Origin: DATLFI01 sp035524895 | GTDB lineage: Bacteria; Acidobacteriota; Thermoanaerobaculia; Multivoradales; Multivoraceae | Reading direction: 5' to 3' | NCBI GenBank assembly: GCA_035524895.1 | Contig: DATLFI010000152.1 | Location: 1-23,024 of the forward strand | Length of the DNA stretch: 23,024 bases | Shown here: piece after piece, positions 1-9,200 of the stretch | How the letters are laid out: each line of letters starts with the position of its first letter | Numbering within the stretch: the first letter of the stretch is position 1 | Program-made: the position numbers and the translations under genes | The notes under the pieces: model-generated | Told to the model about the DNA's origin: nothing | The model's database searches: none | What the model saw: the letters and a program-made list of their open reading frames with translations, nothing else

Positions 1-1649
1 GCCTCGGCCCTCGCCTTCGCGACCATCGCGCGAACGTCCGCCAGCAATGTCGGGACGTCGTAGACGACACCGTCCTTGATGGTGTAGCGGATGCCGCCCT
101 TGCGCACCATCTCGCCGGTCGTCCAGTCGAGCCGCAGAGCGCCCGTGCCGTAGAGCACCTTGAGGTCCTCGAGCGGGTTCTCCGGTACGACCACCAGGTC
201 GGCGAGCTTGCCGACTTGGATGCTGCCGAGCTCGGTCTGCTGGCGCAGCGCCTCGGCACCCGAGATGGTGGCCGCGCGGAAGACCTCGAGCGGATGGAAC
301 CCCGCCTCGAGCATCAGCTCCATCTCCTGGACGTGGCCGAAGCCGTACAGGTTGTAGATGTAGCCGGAGTCACTGCCGATGCCCACACGCCCGCCGCGAT
401 TCTTGTACTCGTTGATGAACGCCATCCACAGGTGGTAGTTCTCGCGCCAGTCGACCTCGTTCTGGCTGCTCCACGCGAACCAGTACGACCCGTGGGCCTG
501 AGGGCTTGGCCGGTAGAAGTCCCACAGCGAGGGCAGGGTGTAGAGCGCATGCCATTCGTTGCGCGACTGGCGCATCAGGTCGCGACTCGCAAGATAGGCG
601 ACGAAGGTGGGGACGATGGTGAAGTCGAGTGCGAGCAGCTCCTCCATCACCTCGTTCCAGCGCGGGCTGCCGGGAGGCGCGGATTGTCTCCACAGCCGGC
701 CGGCTTCCCCGAACCGATGCGCCTCGTTCTGGTAGTTGTAGTCGGCCGGGTAGTGCTGCACCACACGATCGGTGAACAGCGCCTCGGGGAGGCCGTACCA
801 ATGCTGCATCCAGTCGAGACCGGCGCGCGCCGTGTCGAGCACATTCATCCGTGTCACGTTGAGCTGGGCGTGGTGCTCGGTAGTGATCAGGCCTTGGGTC
901 TCGGCCTCCTCGAGAGCGGCGCGCAGGATGTCCGGTGGCGCGCCGAAGAATTTGATGCCGTCGGCACCCTTTCCCTTGACCCAGCGCACCCACTCGCGCG
1001 CCTGCAGCGGGCTCGAGATCGGTCCGCGGTCGTCGCCGCCACCGCTTCCGAAGACCACCATGGCAAAGATCCGCGGCGAGGTGATGGTGTTCTGGCGCGA
1101 CTTCTCCTTGTGGAGCATGAGCCAGTCGACATCGAAGTTGCCGACGTCCGCGACAGTGGTGATGCCGTGCGCGAGCCAGAGCTTGTGCACGTAGGTGCCC
1201 GGCACTCCCTGCTCCGAGCTCTCGGTGTGCTGGTGGCCGTGCAGGTCGATGAAGCCGGGTAGCACGTACATGCCCGACACGTCGAGCTCTCTGGTGCCCG
1301 GAGTAGCTGCAGGTCGGTTCTTCGGGTCGATCGGCGCGCCTGGCGAGCCCACCACCTTGACCTGGACGATGCGGTTGCTCGCGATCACGAGGTCGGTGGG
1401 CCCGAACGGCGGCGCCCCCGTGCCGTCGATGATGATGGCGCCGCGCAGGATCAGCCGCTCGTATGGGCCATCGCCCTCGGCACGATCCGGCACCAGGTCC
1501 GGGATCTGCCGAGGCGGCTCCTGCGCAAGGAGCTCTTGTGTAAGGAGCTCCGGCGCAAAGAGCGGACCGACCAGCACGAGCGACAGCAAGGCAACTAGCG
1601 CCGCGCGGCGTCGCGTGCGCGAGGCCTGGGTGAGACGGAACAGCTCCAT
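1..1649 (-). CDS. Exported metal-dependent amidohydrolase (3' end cut by window edge)
   Basis: Amidohydrolase-superfamily hydrolase, probably acting on amide or cyclic-amide bonds outside the cytoplasm; the substrate cannot be read from sequence. The start is the ATG at 1649, with GGAGG about 8 bases upstream. Residues about 12-43 form an Arg-rich then hydrophobic Sec signal. Superfamily metal ligands are visible: H137 and H139 (IDLHGHQH), a candidate carboxylated lysine K233 (GIKFFGAP), H259/H260 (TTEHHAQ), H283 (WMQHWYG) and D427 (GIGSDSGY). The distal part ends in the usual beta-sandwich segment (GKLADLVVVPENPL). About 549 codons are present and no stop occurs before position 1, so the C-terminus lies outside. 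It follows the hybrid kinase gene by 55 bases and may be cotranscribed with it. The family is clear; the specificity is not. The signal peptide contains a degenerate 15-base tandem repeat. Confidence 0.9.
   Translation of the reverse strand, partial: MELFRLTQASRTRRRAALVALLSLVLVGPLFAPELLTQELLAQEPPRQIPDLVPDRAEGDGPYERLILRGAIIIDGTGAPPFGPTDLVIASNRIVQVKVVGSPGAPIDPKNRPAATPGTRELDVSGMYVLPGFIDLHGHQHTESSEQGVPGTYVHKLWLAHGITTVADVGNFDVDWLMLHKEKSRQNTITSPRIFAMVVFGSGGGDDRGPISSPLQAREWVRWVKGKGADGIKFFGAPPDILRAALEEAETQGLITTEHHAQLNVTRMNVLDTARAGLDWMQHWYGLPEALFTDRVVQHYPADYNYQNEAHRFGEAGRLWRQSAPPGSPRWNEVMEELLALDFTIVPTFVAYLASRDLMRQSRNEWHALYTLPSLWDFYRPSPQAHGSYWFAWSSQNEVDWRENYHLWMAFINEYKNRGGRVGIGSDSGYIYNLYGFGHVQEMELMLEAGFHPLEVFRAATISGAEALRQQTELGSIQVGKLADLVVVPENPLEDLKVLYGTGALRLDWTTGEMVRKGGIRYTIKDGVVYDVPTLLADVRAMVAKARAE
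1521..1563 (-). repeat. Degenerate 15-base tandem repeat in the amidohydrolase signal peptide
   Basis: On the plus strand, ctgcgcaaggagctc (1521-1535) is followed directly by ttgtgtaaggagctc (1536-1550) and then a weaker third copy beginning cggcgcaaagagc. In the protein this reads as successive five-residue units PLFAP, ELLTQ, ELLAQ at the end of the signal peptide. The period is a multiple of three, so copy-number change would keep the frame. Confidence 0.6.
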
Positions 1650-1704
1650 TCCGGGTTCCTCCGAGCCAGAGGCCAAGGATACCCCGTCCGGACGACGCGG
1701 CCGG

Positions 1705-4017
1705 TCAGCTCCGCAGGAGCTCGTGGAGCTGCTCCACCAGCTGCTTCGGGGTGAACGGTTTCTCCAGCAGCCGCGTCTTCCCGATCTCGGAGACTGCAGC
1801 GAGCCGCTGGTCGTCGCTGCCAGCCCGGTGGTAGCCAGAGATGAAGAGCACGGGCACGTCGCGGTAACGCTCCGGAAGTTGGGCCACCATCTCGGGCCCA
1901 CTACGCCTGAGCATCACCACGTCGGTGACGATCGCGTCGAAGCCGCGAACGTCCTCCCGAGCGAGCTGAAGGCCTTGGTCTCCGTCGGCCGCGGCGGCCA
2001 CCGCGAAGCCAGCGGCGCGCAGCGCATAGACAGCGAGATCGCGGACCGCCTGTTCGTCCTCCACCAGCAGGATCCTGCCCCGCACCCCTGCCGGCATTCC
2101 CGGTGCCGGCAAGGGTGTGAGCGGGTCCGCGATCACACCCTCGGCGGCGGGCAACGCCACCCGAAACACGGTGCCCGAACCGACCTCGCTCTCGACCTCG
2201 ATCGAGCCGCCGCCCTGGCGAACGATGCTGTGCACCATCGCGAGCCCGAGACCGGTCCCTTGTCCGACCGGCTTGGTGGTGAAGAAAGGCTCGAAGAGCC
2301 GGTCCCGATCCTCCGGAGCAATGCCGCGACCATCGTCGGCCACCTCGAGACAGACCACTCGCCCGCCCGGAGCATGCTGCGTCAAGGTACGTACCGTGAT
2401 ACGACCTCGTTCGCCCATCGCGTCTCGCGCGTTCAGCACTAGGTTGAGCACGACCTGGTCGACTTGCCCCGAGTCTGCGAGCACCGCGGGCAACCCCGCC
2501 TGGCTCTCGATCACGAGCTCGATGCTCTCTCCCAGAGACCGCCGCAAGACCGGTTCCAAGGCAGCCACCCGTTCGCCCAAGTCGAGGTTCCGTGGCTCTC
2601 GGCGCTGCCTCCGGCCGAACGCGACCAGACGCGAGGTCAGAGCGGCGGCACGCTCACCCGCCCTCGCGATCTGCTCCACTTGCTGGCGTTGCTCGTCGTC
2701 CAGGCGCGCGCTGAGCCGCAGTGACTCGGCGTATCCCGTGATCACGGTCAGAAGGTTGTTGAAGTCGTGGGCGATGCCGCCTGCCAGTACCCCGACTGCC
2801 TCCATCCGCTGCGCCTGAAGCAACAGCTCCTCTTGACGATGCAGCGTCTTGGCCGCGCGCTGGCGCGCCAGCGCGCTGCCGATGGCATCGACAGCGAGCT
2901 GCAGGCCGCGGGTGTCTTCGGCGGCCAGCGGACAGTCCTGTTGCTCCCAGGCGAGGACGCAGCCGCCGGACAGATCGGCTCCGACCCGCAGCGGGAAGAT
3001 CACCGCCGAGCGAGCTCCCGCGCGAGCCAGAACGCTCGAACCAAGTGACTCTTCGACAGGCCCCTCCTCAGACTGCGGAATCCGCACGACCTCGCCCCGC
3101 CGCAGTCGCTCCCTCAGGGCCGGGCCTTCAGCAACGCCTATCTGGTCGGGCGAGCGCGCCCTGTCGATGCCGGGAGCCACCCAGAGCTGGCAGCGCAGCA
3201 CCAGGTCCGACTCTTTCTCGTCGATCACGCGGGTGCTTGCTCGATCGGCGCCAGCGAACTCACCGAGGAACCCGAGCGCGCGCTCGATCGCCGGTCCGAG
3301 GTCGCGCGGCTCCGCGCGCAAGAGCTCGTTCGAAATCGCCGAAAGGAGCGTCTCGAGGCGAAGCCGCCGCAAATCGGCGTCCCGCGCGCGGATCGCCTCG
3401 CGCATGTCGCGGAGCACCAACCCCCACCCACCGGCACCGGCGGCATCGCGCTGGCCGACCACAGCCGTGACCTCCACCGGAATGCGTCGATCGCTCCCCG
3501 GAACCGTCAACTCGGTCTGCCAGGGGTCCGCGACCGGCTCTCCTGGCTCCGCACGGGGGCGCATCCGAGCGATGTCGGAACTGTCGAACAGGTCCTCGAG
3601 CGGCAGCCCCGCACATGCTTCGGCTGGACGCCCGAGCTCCGCGGCCAAACCGTCGCTGACGAATCGAAGCCGGTGTTCGTGCAGCCAAGCCGCCCATACC
3701 GGACCGCGGGACAGCAACGCACCGAGCCGGTGGTTCCAACGCTCGAGCGCGGCCGTCCGCTCCGACCAACGCCGGCGGGCGGCCACGATCTGCACGACCA
3801 GCAGAGCCACTCCGATGGCCACGAACAGCGGGACGCGTGCCGGCACGCCTTCCCCCGCGGGTCCGGCCAGAAGGGCCGGGAAGCTCGTCACTCCTGCGAA
3901 CGCAAGGGAGCCTGCGGCCAACGCTCCCGGCCATGCCGGCTTCTCGGCGCGGTGCACCAGGAGCCACACGGCAACGCTCGTCAGCAGCGCCACTCCAACA
4001 GCCGCCAGGGTCTGCAT
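1705..4017 (-). CDS. PAS/GAF hybrid histidine kinase with C-terminal receiver
   Basis: Hybrid sensor kinase of 770 residues. Two N-terminal hydrophobic segments (about 5-22 and 64-80) suggest membrane anchoring. A PAS-like region follows (about 95-205), then a GAF-like region (about 222-385). The HisKA H-box is GGIAHDFNNLL with phospho-accepting H417. The HATPase domain shows N529 (NLVLNARDAM), the G1 box DDGRG (561-565) and the G2 box GTGLGL (587-592). A receiver fills the C-terminus, with acidic pair E653/D654, phospho-acceptor D699 (IVTDVVM) and K753. No output domain or separate regulator is adjacent, so the signalling partner is unknown. The ATG at 4017 has no clear Shine-Dalgarno. The gene lies 123 bases after the His-rich protein gene and 55 bases before the amidohydrolase. 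The domain calls are firm; the stimulus is unknown. Confidence 0.93.
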   Translation of the reverse strand: MQTLAAVGVALLTSVAVWLLVHRAEKPAWPGALAAGSLAFAGVTSFPALLAGPAGEGVPARVPLFVAIGVALLVVQIVAARRRWSERTAALERWNHRLGALLSRGPVWAAWLHEHRLRFVSDGLAAELGRPAEACAGLPLEDLFDSSDIARMRPRAEPGEPVADPWQTELTVPGSDRRIPVEVTAVVGQRDAAGAGGWGLVLRDMREAIRARDADLRRLRLETLLSAISNELLRAEPRDLGPAIERALGFLGEFAGADRASTRVIDEKESDLVLRCQLWVAPGIDRARSPDQIGVAEGPALRERLRRGEVVRIPQSEEGPVEESLGSSVLARAGARSAVIFPLRVGADLSGGCVLAWEQQDCPLAAEDTRGLQLAVDAIGSALARQRAAKTLHRQEELLLQAQRMEAVGVLAGGIAHDFNNLLTVITGYAESLRLSARLDDEQRQQVEQIARAGERAAALTSRLVAFGRRQRREPRNLDLGERVAALEPVLRRSLGESIELVIESQAGLPAVLADSGQVDQVVLNLVLNARDAMGERGRITVRTLTQHAPGGRVVCLEVADDGRGIAPEDRDRLFEPFFTTKPVGQGTGLGLAMVHSIVRQGGGSIEVESEVGSGTVFRVALPAAEGVIADPLTPLPAPGMPAGVRGRILLVEDEQAVRDLAVYALRAAGFAVAAAADGDQGLQLAREDVRGFDAIVTDVVMLRRSGPEMVAQLPERYRDVPVLFISGYHRAGSDDQRLAAVSEIGKTRLLEKPFTPKQLVEQLHELLRS

Positions 4018-4140
4018 GAGTCACGGCATTCTACGCTGGGACCCATGGCCTATGGTTGCGGGCGGCTGTCCTTGCGGCGCTCCACCGGCACAGATGCCGC
4101 CCGGCCTGCGAGCTCGGGTCGGCGCGTTCCGCGCCGCGAC

Positions 4141-4842
4141 TCAGTGCTCGTGGTGCTGGTGCATCCCCCCGCCGGTCGCGAGCGCCCAATGGTGCGGGGC
4201 GTGGTGCGCACCGAAGGTCAACAATCCCGAGAACCCGAGAGCCCGGATCTTCGCCTGCTGCGCCGGATCGCTCGAGCGCACCTCGAAGACCACGTCGCCG
4301 GCGCGAGGCTCCACCCGCACCAGCCATGACGGCAGCTCTTCGGCGAGCGCTCGTGCGTGCATCGCTCCCATCGCCTTGGCGGCGGAAAGCACGCTCTCGG
4401 ACCCGTCGACGACGAAGCGCATGCCGTCGTCGAGAACCTCCCGCGACACGCGGGCCTCGCGAAACAACAGGTCCATCTGCACCAGGTGATCTCGCAAGGC
4501 GTCGAGGTCGACACGGCTCCAATCGGTTGCCGGATCCGCCTCCAGGCGCTCGAGCACCTCGCGGAGAGCACCGAACACCGCCTGACCGGGCTCCTGCAGC
4601 GAGCCATCCGTGGACTTCCCCGCGTGCATCGGGCAGGTCTCTCCATCGCACTGATGGCCCGCGCCGCCCCCTTCCTGGTGCGAGCCGTGGTGCGAATCAA
4701 CACCCTGTTCGTGCGAGCCGTGCTGTGCGCTCACCGAACCGGCCAGCACCAGAACGCCCGCCAGGGCGCCGGTCGCGACGGCCAGCACCGGTCGGGTCGC
4801 CCGGAGGCAGGTTTCGGAACGGCAAGGGGATTCGAGGGTCAT
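4141..4842 (-). CDS. Exported His-rich protein of unknown function, possibly metal-binding
   Basis: A 233-residue protein that I do not recognise as a named family. The ATG at 4842 has GGAGG at 4850-4854, spacer 7. Residues about 18-40 form a signal peptide ending VSAQ. Directly after it is a His-rich stretch (HGSHEQ, HHGSHQ) and the short motif CDGETCPMH (about 65-73), which resembles the CPMH core of heavy-metal-binding domains. The middle (about 85-170) is probably helical. The C-terminus (about 175-222) looks like a compact alpha/beta unit ending GAHHAPHH, followed by the tail HQHHEH. The His/Cys/Met clusters suggest copper, nickel or another soft metal in the periplasm; this is inference. 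It lies 50 bases after the ferredoxin gene on the same strand and is likely in its operon. Confidence 0.85.
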   Translation of the reverse strand: MTLESPCRSETCLRATRPVLAVATGALAGVLVLAGSVSAQHGSHEQGVDSHHGSHQEGGGAGHQCDGETCPMHAGKSTDGSLQEPGQAVFGALREVLERLEADPATDWSRVDLDALRDHLVQMDLLFREARVSREVLDDGMRFVVDGSESVLSAAKAMGAMHARALAEELPSWLVRVEPRAGDVVFEVRSSDPAQQAKIRALGFSGLLTFGAHHAPHHWALATGGGMHQHHEH

Positions 4843-4892
4843 GGCCCATCCTCCATTCTTTGGAATCTCTTGGAACCGGCAGTCGTCAAGCC

Positions 4893-5279
4893 TCAAGGCG
4901 AGTCGCCAAGAGGGTGCGCGAGGAGCAGATGGTCCTCGACCACCCGACCGCCGATCAGGTGCTCCTGCAGGATGCGCTCCAGCACCGGCGGGTCGCAGCC
5001 CTGGTACCAGGTGCCTTCGGGGTAGACGACCACGATCGGGCCCTCGGCGCAGATGCGCAGGCAGTCGACGCGGGAGCGCAGCACGCCACCGGAGTCGGCC
5101 AGACCCAGCTCGCGCAGCCGGATCTTGAGGTACTCCCACGCCGCCAGGGTCCGCTCCCGCGGCGCGCACTTGGGCTTGGTCTGGTCGCAGCAGAGGAAGA
5201 CGTGCCGTCGCGCCACCGGCACACCGATAGCGATCGCCTTCTCGAGAGCGGAGAGAACCGGTTGCGGTTCCTCGCTCAC
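4893..5279 (-). CDS. Thioredoxin-like [2Fe-2S] ferredoxin
   Basis: A 128-residue cytoplasmic electron carrier. The body matches thioredoxin-like [2Fe-2S] ferredoxins. The cysteine pattern is C30/C31 and C38 (FLCCDQTKPKC), then C73 and C77 (VDCLRIC, a C-x3-C pair), followed by the family signature GPIVVVYPEGTWYQGC and ILQEHLIGG. The extra C31 and C95 leave the exact ligand set open. The start is a GTG at 5279 whose last bases overlap the TGA stop of the upstream VOC gene (GTGA, 5276-5279), so translation is probably coupled. A longer open frame continues upstream inside the VOC gene but has no family similarity and is rejected. Its redox partner is not evident in the window. Confidence 0.92.
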   Translation of the reverse strand: MSEEPQPVLSALEKAIAIGVPVARRHVFLCCDQTKPKCAPRERTLAAWEYLKIRLRELGLADSGGVLRSRVDCLRICAEGPIVVVYPEGTWYQGCDPPVLERILQEHLIGGRVVEDHLLLAHPLGDSP

Positions 5280-6049
5280 GCCCCGGCCTCGGACTCTGTC
5301 CCCTCGCGAAGGCCGATGCGCACACCGGCCACCTCGAGGACGCGCCCGTCGCTCGATACCTCCAGCCCGAGCTCCTCGGCGCTGCCGAGCAGGCGGTCGC
5401 GATCCGTCACCGCGACGTCGAAACCGGCGACGCCGTCGCCCCGTCCATCCCGCGCGCGCACGAACCGAATGAGCCCGCGATCGAGCGCGATCGACCGCTC
5501 GCTGCCTCTCCCCTTGGGTGCTCGGCCGAGCACCTGTCCCCAGCGCTTCGCCATCGCGACTGGATCCTCGCCCTGCAGCTCCACCGCCACGACCTCGCCT
5601 ACGACCGAGGTGTCGACCTCGTCGAGCCAGCGCGGACCCGCCCAGTGCCATGACTCCGGCGGCCGCGCCTCGTCGAGCGAGAGGATGGCGCCTCCCACGT
5701 CGCGGGGATGGAGGTGCATGCCGCTGATCTCCTCGTGGTCGGACTGCCAGACCACCCGGACCCCCAGCGCCTCGACACACTGACGTGCCTCGTCCAAGCT
5801 CTCGACCTGCACGATGACCATGTAACCGCCCTCGCCGCGCCGTTCGAGGAAACGGCCGGCGGCGGTGTCGTCGGCCTTGGGCGCGATCACCTCGAGAAAG
5901 GTGTCGCCGATCGCGAAGACGGTGTTGACGAGACCGAACTCGCCCACTCCCGGGTCACGATAACCCTCGCCGAGCTGAAAGAGACGTCGCAACGAGCCCA
6001 CGGCGGGCTCGAGGGTGGGGGCGACGAGGACAACCTGTCTGAGTCGCAT
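5276..6049 (-). CDS. VOC (glyoxalase-like) family protein
   Basis: A 257-residue protein of the vicinal-oxygen-chelate superfamily, seen as repeated beta-alpha-beta modules. The N-terminal module starts LRQVVLVAPTLEPAV and has FAIGDTFLEVIAP (about 45-57), where the Glu is in the usual metal-ligand place. A GMHLHPRDVGG segment follows near residue 115. The second half (about 150-250) repeats the fold more loosely. The reaction (dioxygenase, lyase or glyoxalase type) cannot be assigned. I chose the ATG at 6049, just before the conserved first strand and preceded by GGGAG about 9 bases upstream; an in-frame ATG at 6121 would add an unconserved Pro/Gly-rich extension. It is the first gene of the unit with the ferredoxin and His-rich protein, and diverges from dnaE2. 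Confidence 0.85.
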   Translation of the reverse strand: MRLRQVVLVAPTLEPAVGSLRRLFQLGEGYRDPGVGEFGLVNTVFAIGDTFLEVIAPKADDTAAGRFLERRGEGGYMVIVQVESLDEARQCVEALGVRVVWQSDHEEISGMHLHPRDVGGAILSLDEARPPESWHWAGPRWLDEVDTSVVGEVVAVELQGEDPVAMAKRWGQVLGRAPKGRGSERSIALDRGLIRFVRARDGRGDGVAGFDVAVTDRDRLLGSAEELGLEVSSDGRVLEVAGVRIGLREGTESEAGA

Positions 6050-6199
6050 GGGGCTTCTCCCGGGACCGAGGGACGCCCCATTCTGGCATCGACTGCCCGG
6101 AGTGGGCGGCGCGGAGAGCACGGGCGCCGCGATCCTCTGGGCGGGTCTCGCAGCTGGCGTCCTGGACGGTACCGGAGGTAGTCGCCACCCGAGATGATT

Positions 6200-6217
6200 T
6201 TACGTCTTTCTTACGTC
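6200..6217 (+). promoter_or_regulatory. Direct repeat TTACGTC-N4-TTACGTC upstream of dnaE2 (candidate operator)
   Basis: TTACGTC occurs at 6200-6206 and again at 6211-6217, an 11-base period (one helical turn), inside a short AT-rich patch just before the preferred dnaE2 start. dnaE2 genes are usually DNA-damage induced through LexA, and some LexA proteins bind direct repeats with this spacing (for example GTTC-N7-GTTC in alphaproteobacteria). No LexA motif known to me for this lineage matches exactly, so the identity of the binding protein is open. Confidence 0.35.
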
Positions 6218-6235
6218 ATGATCTCAGACCGAGCC

Positions 6236-9200
6236 ATGGCAACCCCCCCGAAGATTCTCGAGCCCATCACCCGGTTTCCGGTTCCGAGCTCTCCACTTCC
6301 GGCCGGTGAGGCGGCGACGCGGGAGGATCCCGACGACGAGCCACCCGCGAGTCTGCTCCCCGGACGAGCAACCAGAGAGCTGCCGCCCGGCGCCGGCGAC
6401 GACGACGTGCCGGCCGACCTCTGGGGTTATGGCGACTGGGACACCGTCCGCCGCCGCGGCTACGACTCGCCCGGAGCGCACAAGGAGAAGCTGCGGCGAC
6501 GCGACTACCGGCACAGGGGGCCACGGCGCCCGTCCGAGTACGCCGAGCTGCGCGTTGCGTCGTCGTTCTCGTTCCTGCGCGGCGCGTCGCTGCCCGAGGA
6601 CTTGATCGAGCGCGCCGCCGAGCTCGAGCTGCCCGCGGTGGCGCTCCTCGACCGCAACGGCGTCTACGGCGCGCCGCGCTTCTACCAGGCCGCGAAGCAG
6701 GCGGGGGTGCGGGCGCTGGTGGGAGCGGAGGTGGTGGTGGCGTGGGAGGGTCACTCCGAGACAGACCCTCACCCCTTCCCTCTCCCGCGAGCGGGAGAGG
6801 GCGCCCCCACCCGCAACCCCCGAAGACCCACCCCAGCCCCCGGCGCCCCCTCCCACGACCCCCGAGGACACGCCACAGCCAGCGTTCACGTTCCTCGAAA
6901 CGTCCTCCCGCTGCTGGTCGAGGACCGCACCGGCTACCGCAACCTCTGCAAGCTGCTCACCTCAGGCGCGCTCGGCCATCCCAAGGGCGAGGCGCGCGTC
7001 GACCTCGTGCAGCTCGCGACGTACGCCGAGGGGTTGCACTGTCTCGTCGGTGGCGGCGACGACCCGGTGAGCCGCGCGCTGGCTTCGGGCGGGCTCGACG
7101 CCGCGCGTGCTGTGCTCGAACGTATCTGCGACCTCTTCGGCGGCGCGAATCGTGCCAAGGACAACGACTGCCGCGTGCACGTCGAGCTGCAGCGCCACGG
7201 CCTGCGCGCCGAGGAGCACCGCAACCGCGCATTGCTCGACCTGGCGCGCCGGCTACGCCTGCCGGTGGTCGCCACCAACGCCGTGCGCTACGCGCGCTGT
7301 TGCGACAAGGACCTCCAGGACGTGATGACGTGCATTCGGAATCACACGCAGCTCGACGCCGCGGGCGCGCTGCTCGCATCAGAGCGCCAGCGCCACCTGC
7401 GATCGGCGCGTGAGATGGCCGAGCTATTCGCCGACCAGCCCCGCGCGCTAGACGCAGCGCACGAGCTCGCGCAACGCCTCGACTTCACGCTGCAGGACCT
7501 CGGCTATCGGTTTCCCGACTACCCGCTGCCGCCGGGCGAGACGCAAATGTCGCTGCTCCGCCAGCTCGCCTGGAACGGCGCGCGCGCCCGCTTCCGGCCG
7601 CTCACCGCGAAAGCGCAGGCGCAGATCGAGAAGGAGCTGCGGATGATCGAGAAGCTCGATCTCGCCGGCTACTTCCTGATCGTGTGGGACATCGTGCGCT
7701 TCTGCCAGGAGCAGGGGATCCTGGCGCAGGGTCGCGGCTCGGCAGCGAACAGCGCGGTGTGCTACGCGCTGCGCATCACCGCCGTCGATCCGGTGAAGAT
7801 GGACCTGCTGTTCGAGCGCTTCCTCTCCGAGGAGCGGGGTGAGTGGCCGGACATCGACCTCGACCTGCCCTCCGGCGACCAGCGCGAAAAGGTCATCCAG
7901 TACGTCTACCGTCGCTACGGCCCCAAGGAGGGCGGCGGCCACGGCGCGGCGATGACCGCGAACGTCATCACCTACCGCGACCGCCTCGCCGCGCGCGAGG
8001 TGGCGAAGGCGCTCGGCTACTCGTCGGCGCAGGTCGACCAGCTAGCCAAGCGGCTCGGGAGCTGGCACTACGACATCCACCGCGGCGACCAGAAGTCGAT
8101 GGACCGCGAGCTCGACGCCGCCGGCTTCGACCCGGTCGAGCCGCGCATCCAGCTCTTCGCGCGGATGTGGCAGAAACTGCAGAACCATCCGCGCCACCTC
8201 GGCCAGCACTCGGGCGGCATGGTCATCGCCGCGGGACGGCTCGACGAGGTGGTGCCGCTCGAGCCGGCGGCGATGCCGAACCGGGTCGTGGTGCAGTGGG
8301 ACAAGGACGACTGCGCCGACCTCGGGCTGATCAAAGTCGACTTGCTGGGGCTCGGCATGCTCTCGGCGCTCGAGGAAGCGGTGCCGCTGGTACGCCGGCA
8401 CGAGAAGGTCAACCTCGACCTCGCGCACCTGCCGCCCGACGACCCCGCGACCTACGAGATGATCCGCCGCGCCGACACCGTCGGCACGTTCCAGATCGAG
8501 AGCCGCGCGCAGATGGCGTCGCTGCCGCGCAACCGGCCCGAGAAGTTCTACGACCTGGTGATCCAGGTGGCGATCATCCGGCCCGGTCCCATCGTCGGCA
8601 AGCTCGCCCACCCGTTTTTCGAGCGCCGGCTCGGTCGCGAGGCGGTGACCTATCCCCACCCGAGCCTGAAACCGATCCTCGAGCGCACGCTCGGCGTGCC
8701 GATCTTCCAGGAGCAGATCCTCAAGCTCGCGATGACCGCGGCCGGCTTCACCGGCGGTGAGGCCGAGGAGCTGCGTCGCGCGATGGGCTTCAAGCGCTCG
8801 ATGGAGCGCATGGGCAAGATCGAAGAAAGGCTGATCGCGGGCATGCGCGAGCGCGGCATTCCGCCGGAAGGTCAACAGCAGATCCTCCAGGCGATCACCT
8901 CGTTCGCGCTCTACGGGTTTCCGGAGTCGCACGCGGCGAGCTTCGCGCTCATCGCCTACGCCAGCGCCTACCTCAAGCGCCACCACCCGACCGCGTTCTT
9001 TCTTTCGCTGCTCAACGCCTGGCCGATGGGCTTCTACCACCCGGCGACGCTGGTCAAGGAGGCGCAGCGCGCCGGAGTCGCGGTGCAGCCGATCGACGTC
9101 ACGCGGTCGGGATGGCGGTGCCGATGGGAGGACCCACCCTCGCGCCGGCAGGTCGAGCCCGCAAGGCGGCACTATGCGGCCGGGGGGATCCGCGTCGGCC

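Noticed and set aside
216..1262. Long plus-strand open frame opposite the amidohydrolase
   Set aside because: The minus strand carries a clear amidohydrolase with metal ligands; the plus frame has no family features and is a high-GC antisense shadow.
4018..4140. TAGAAT at 4033-4028 as a -10 for a leaderless hybrid-kinase mRNA; small GC hairpins at 4059-4103 and 4121-4135 as terminators
   Set aside because: There is no -35 at the proper distance, and the hairpins are short or have long loops and no T-run.
2849..4489. 546-codon plus-strand open frame opposite the hybrid kinase and His-rich gene
   Set aside because: Ser/Arg/Pro-rich composition typical of antisense frames, and it crosses the ends of two well-supported genes.
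6087..6100. TGGCATCGACTGCC between the VOC gene and dnaE2 as a sigma-54 promoter
   Set aside because: The GG and GC are eight bases apart, not ten, so the spacing is wrong.
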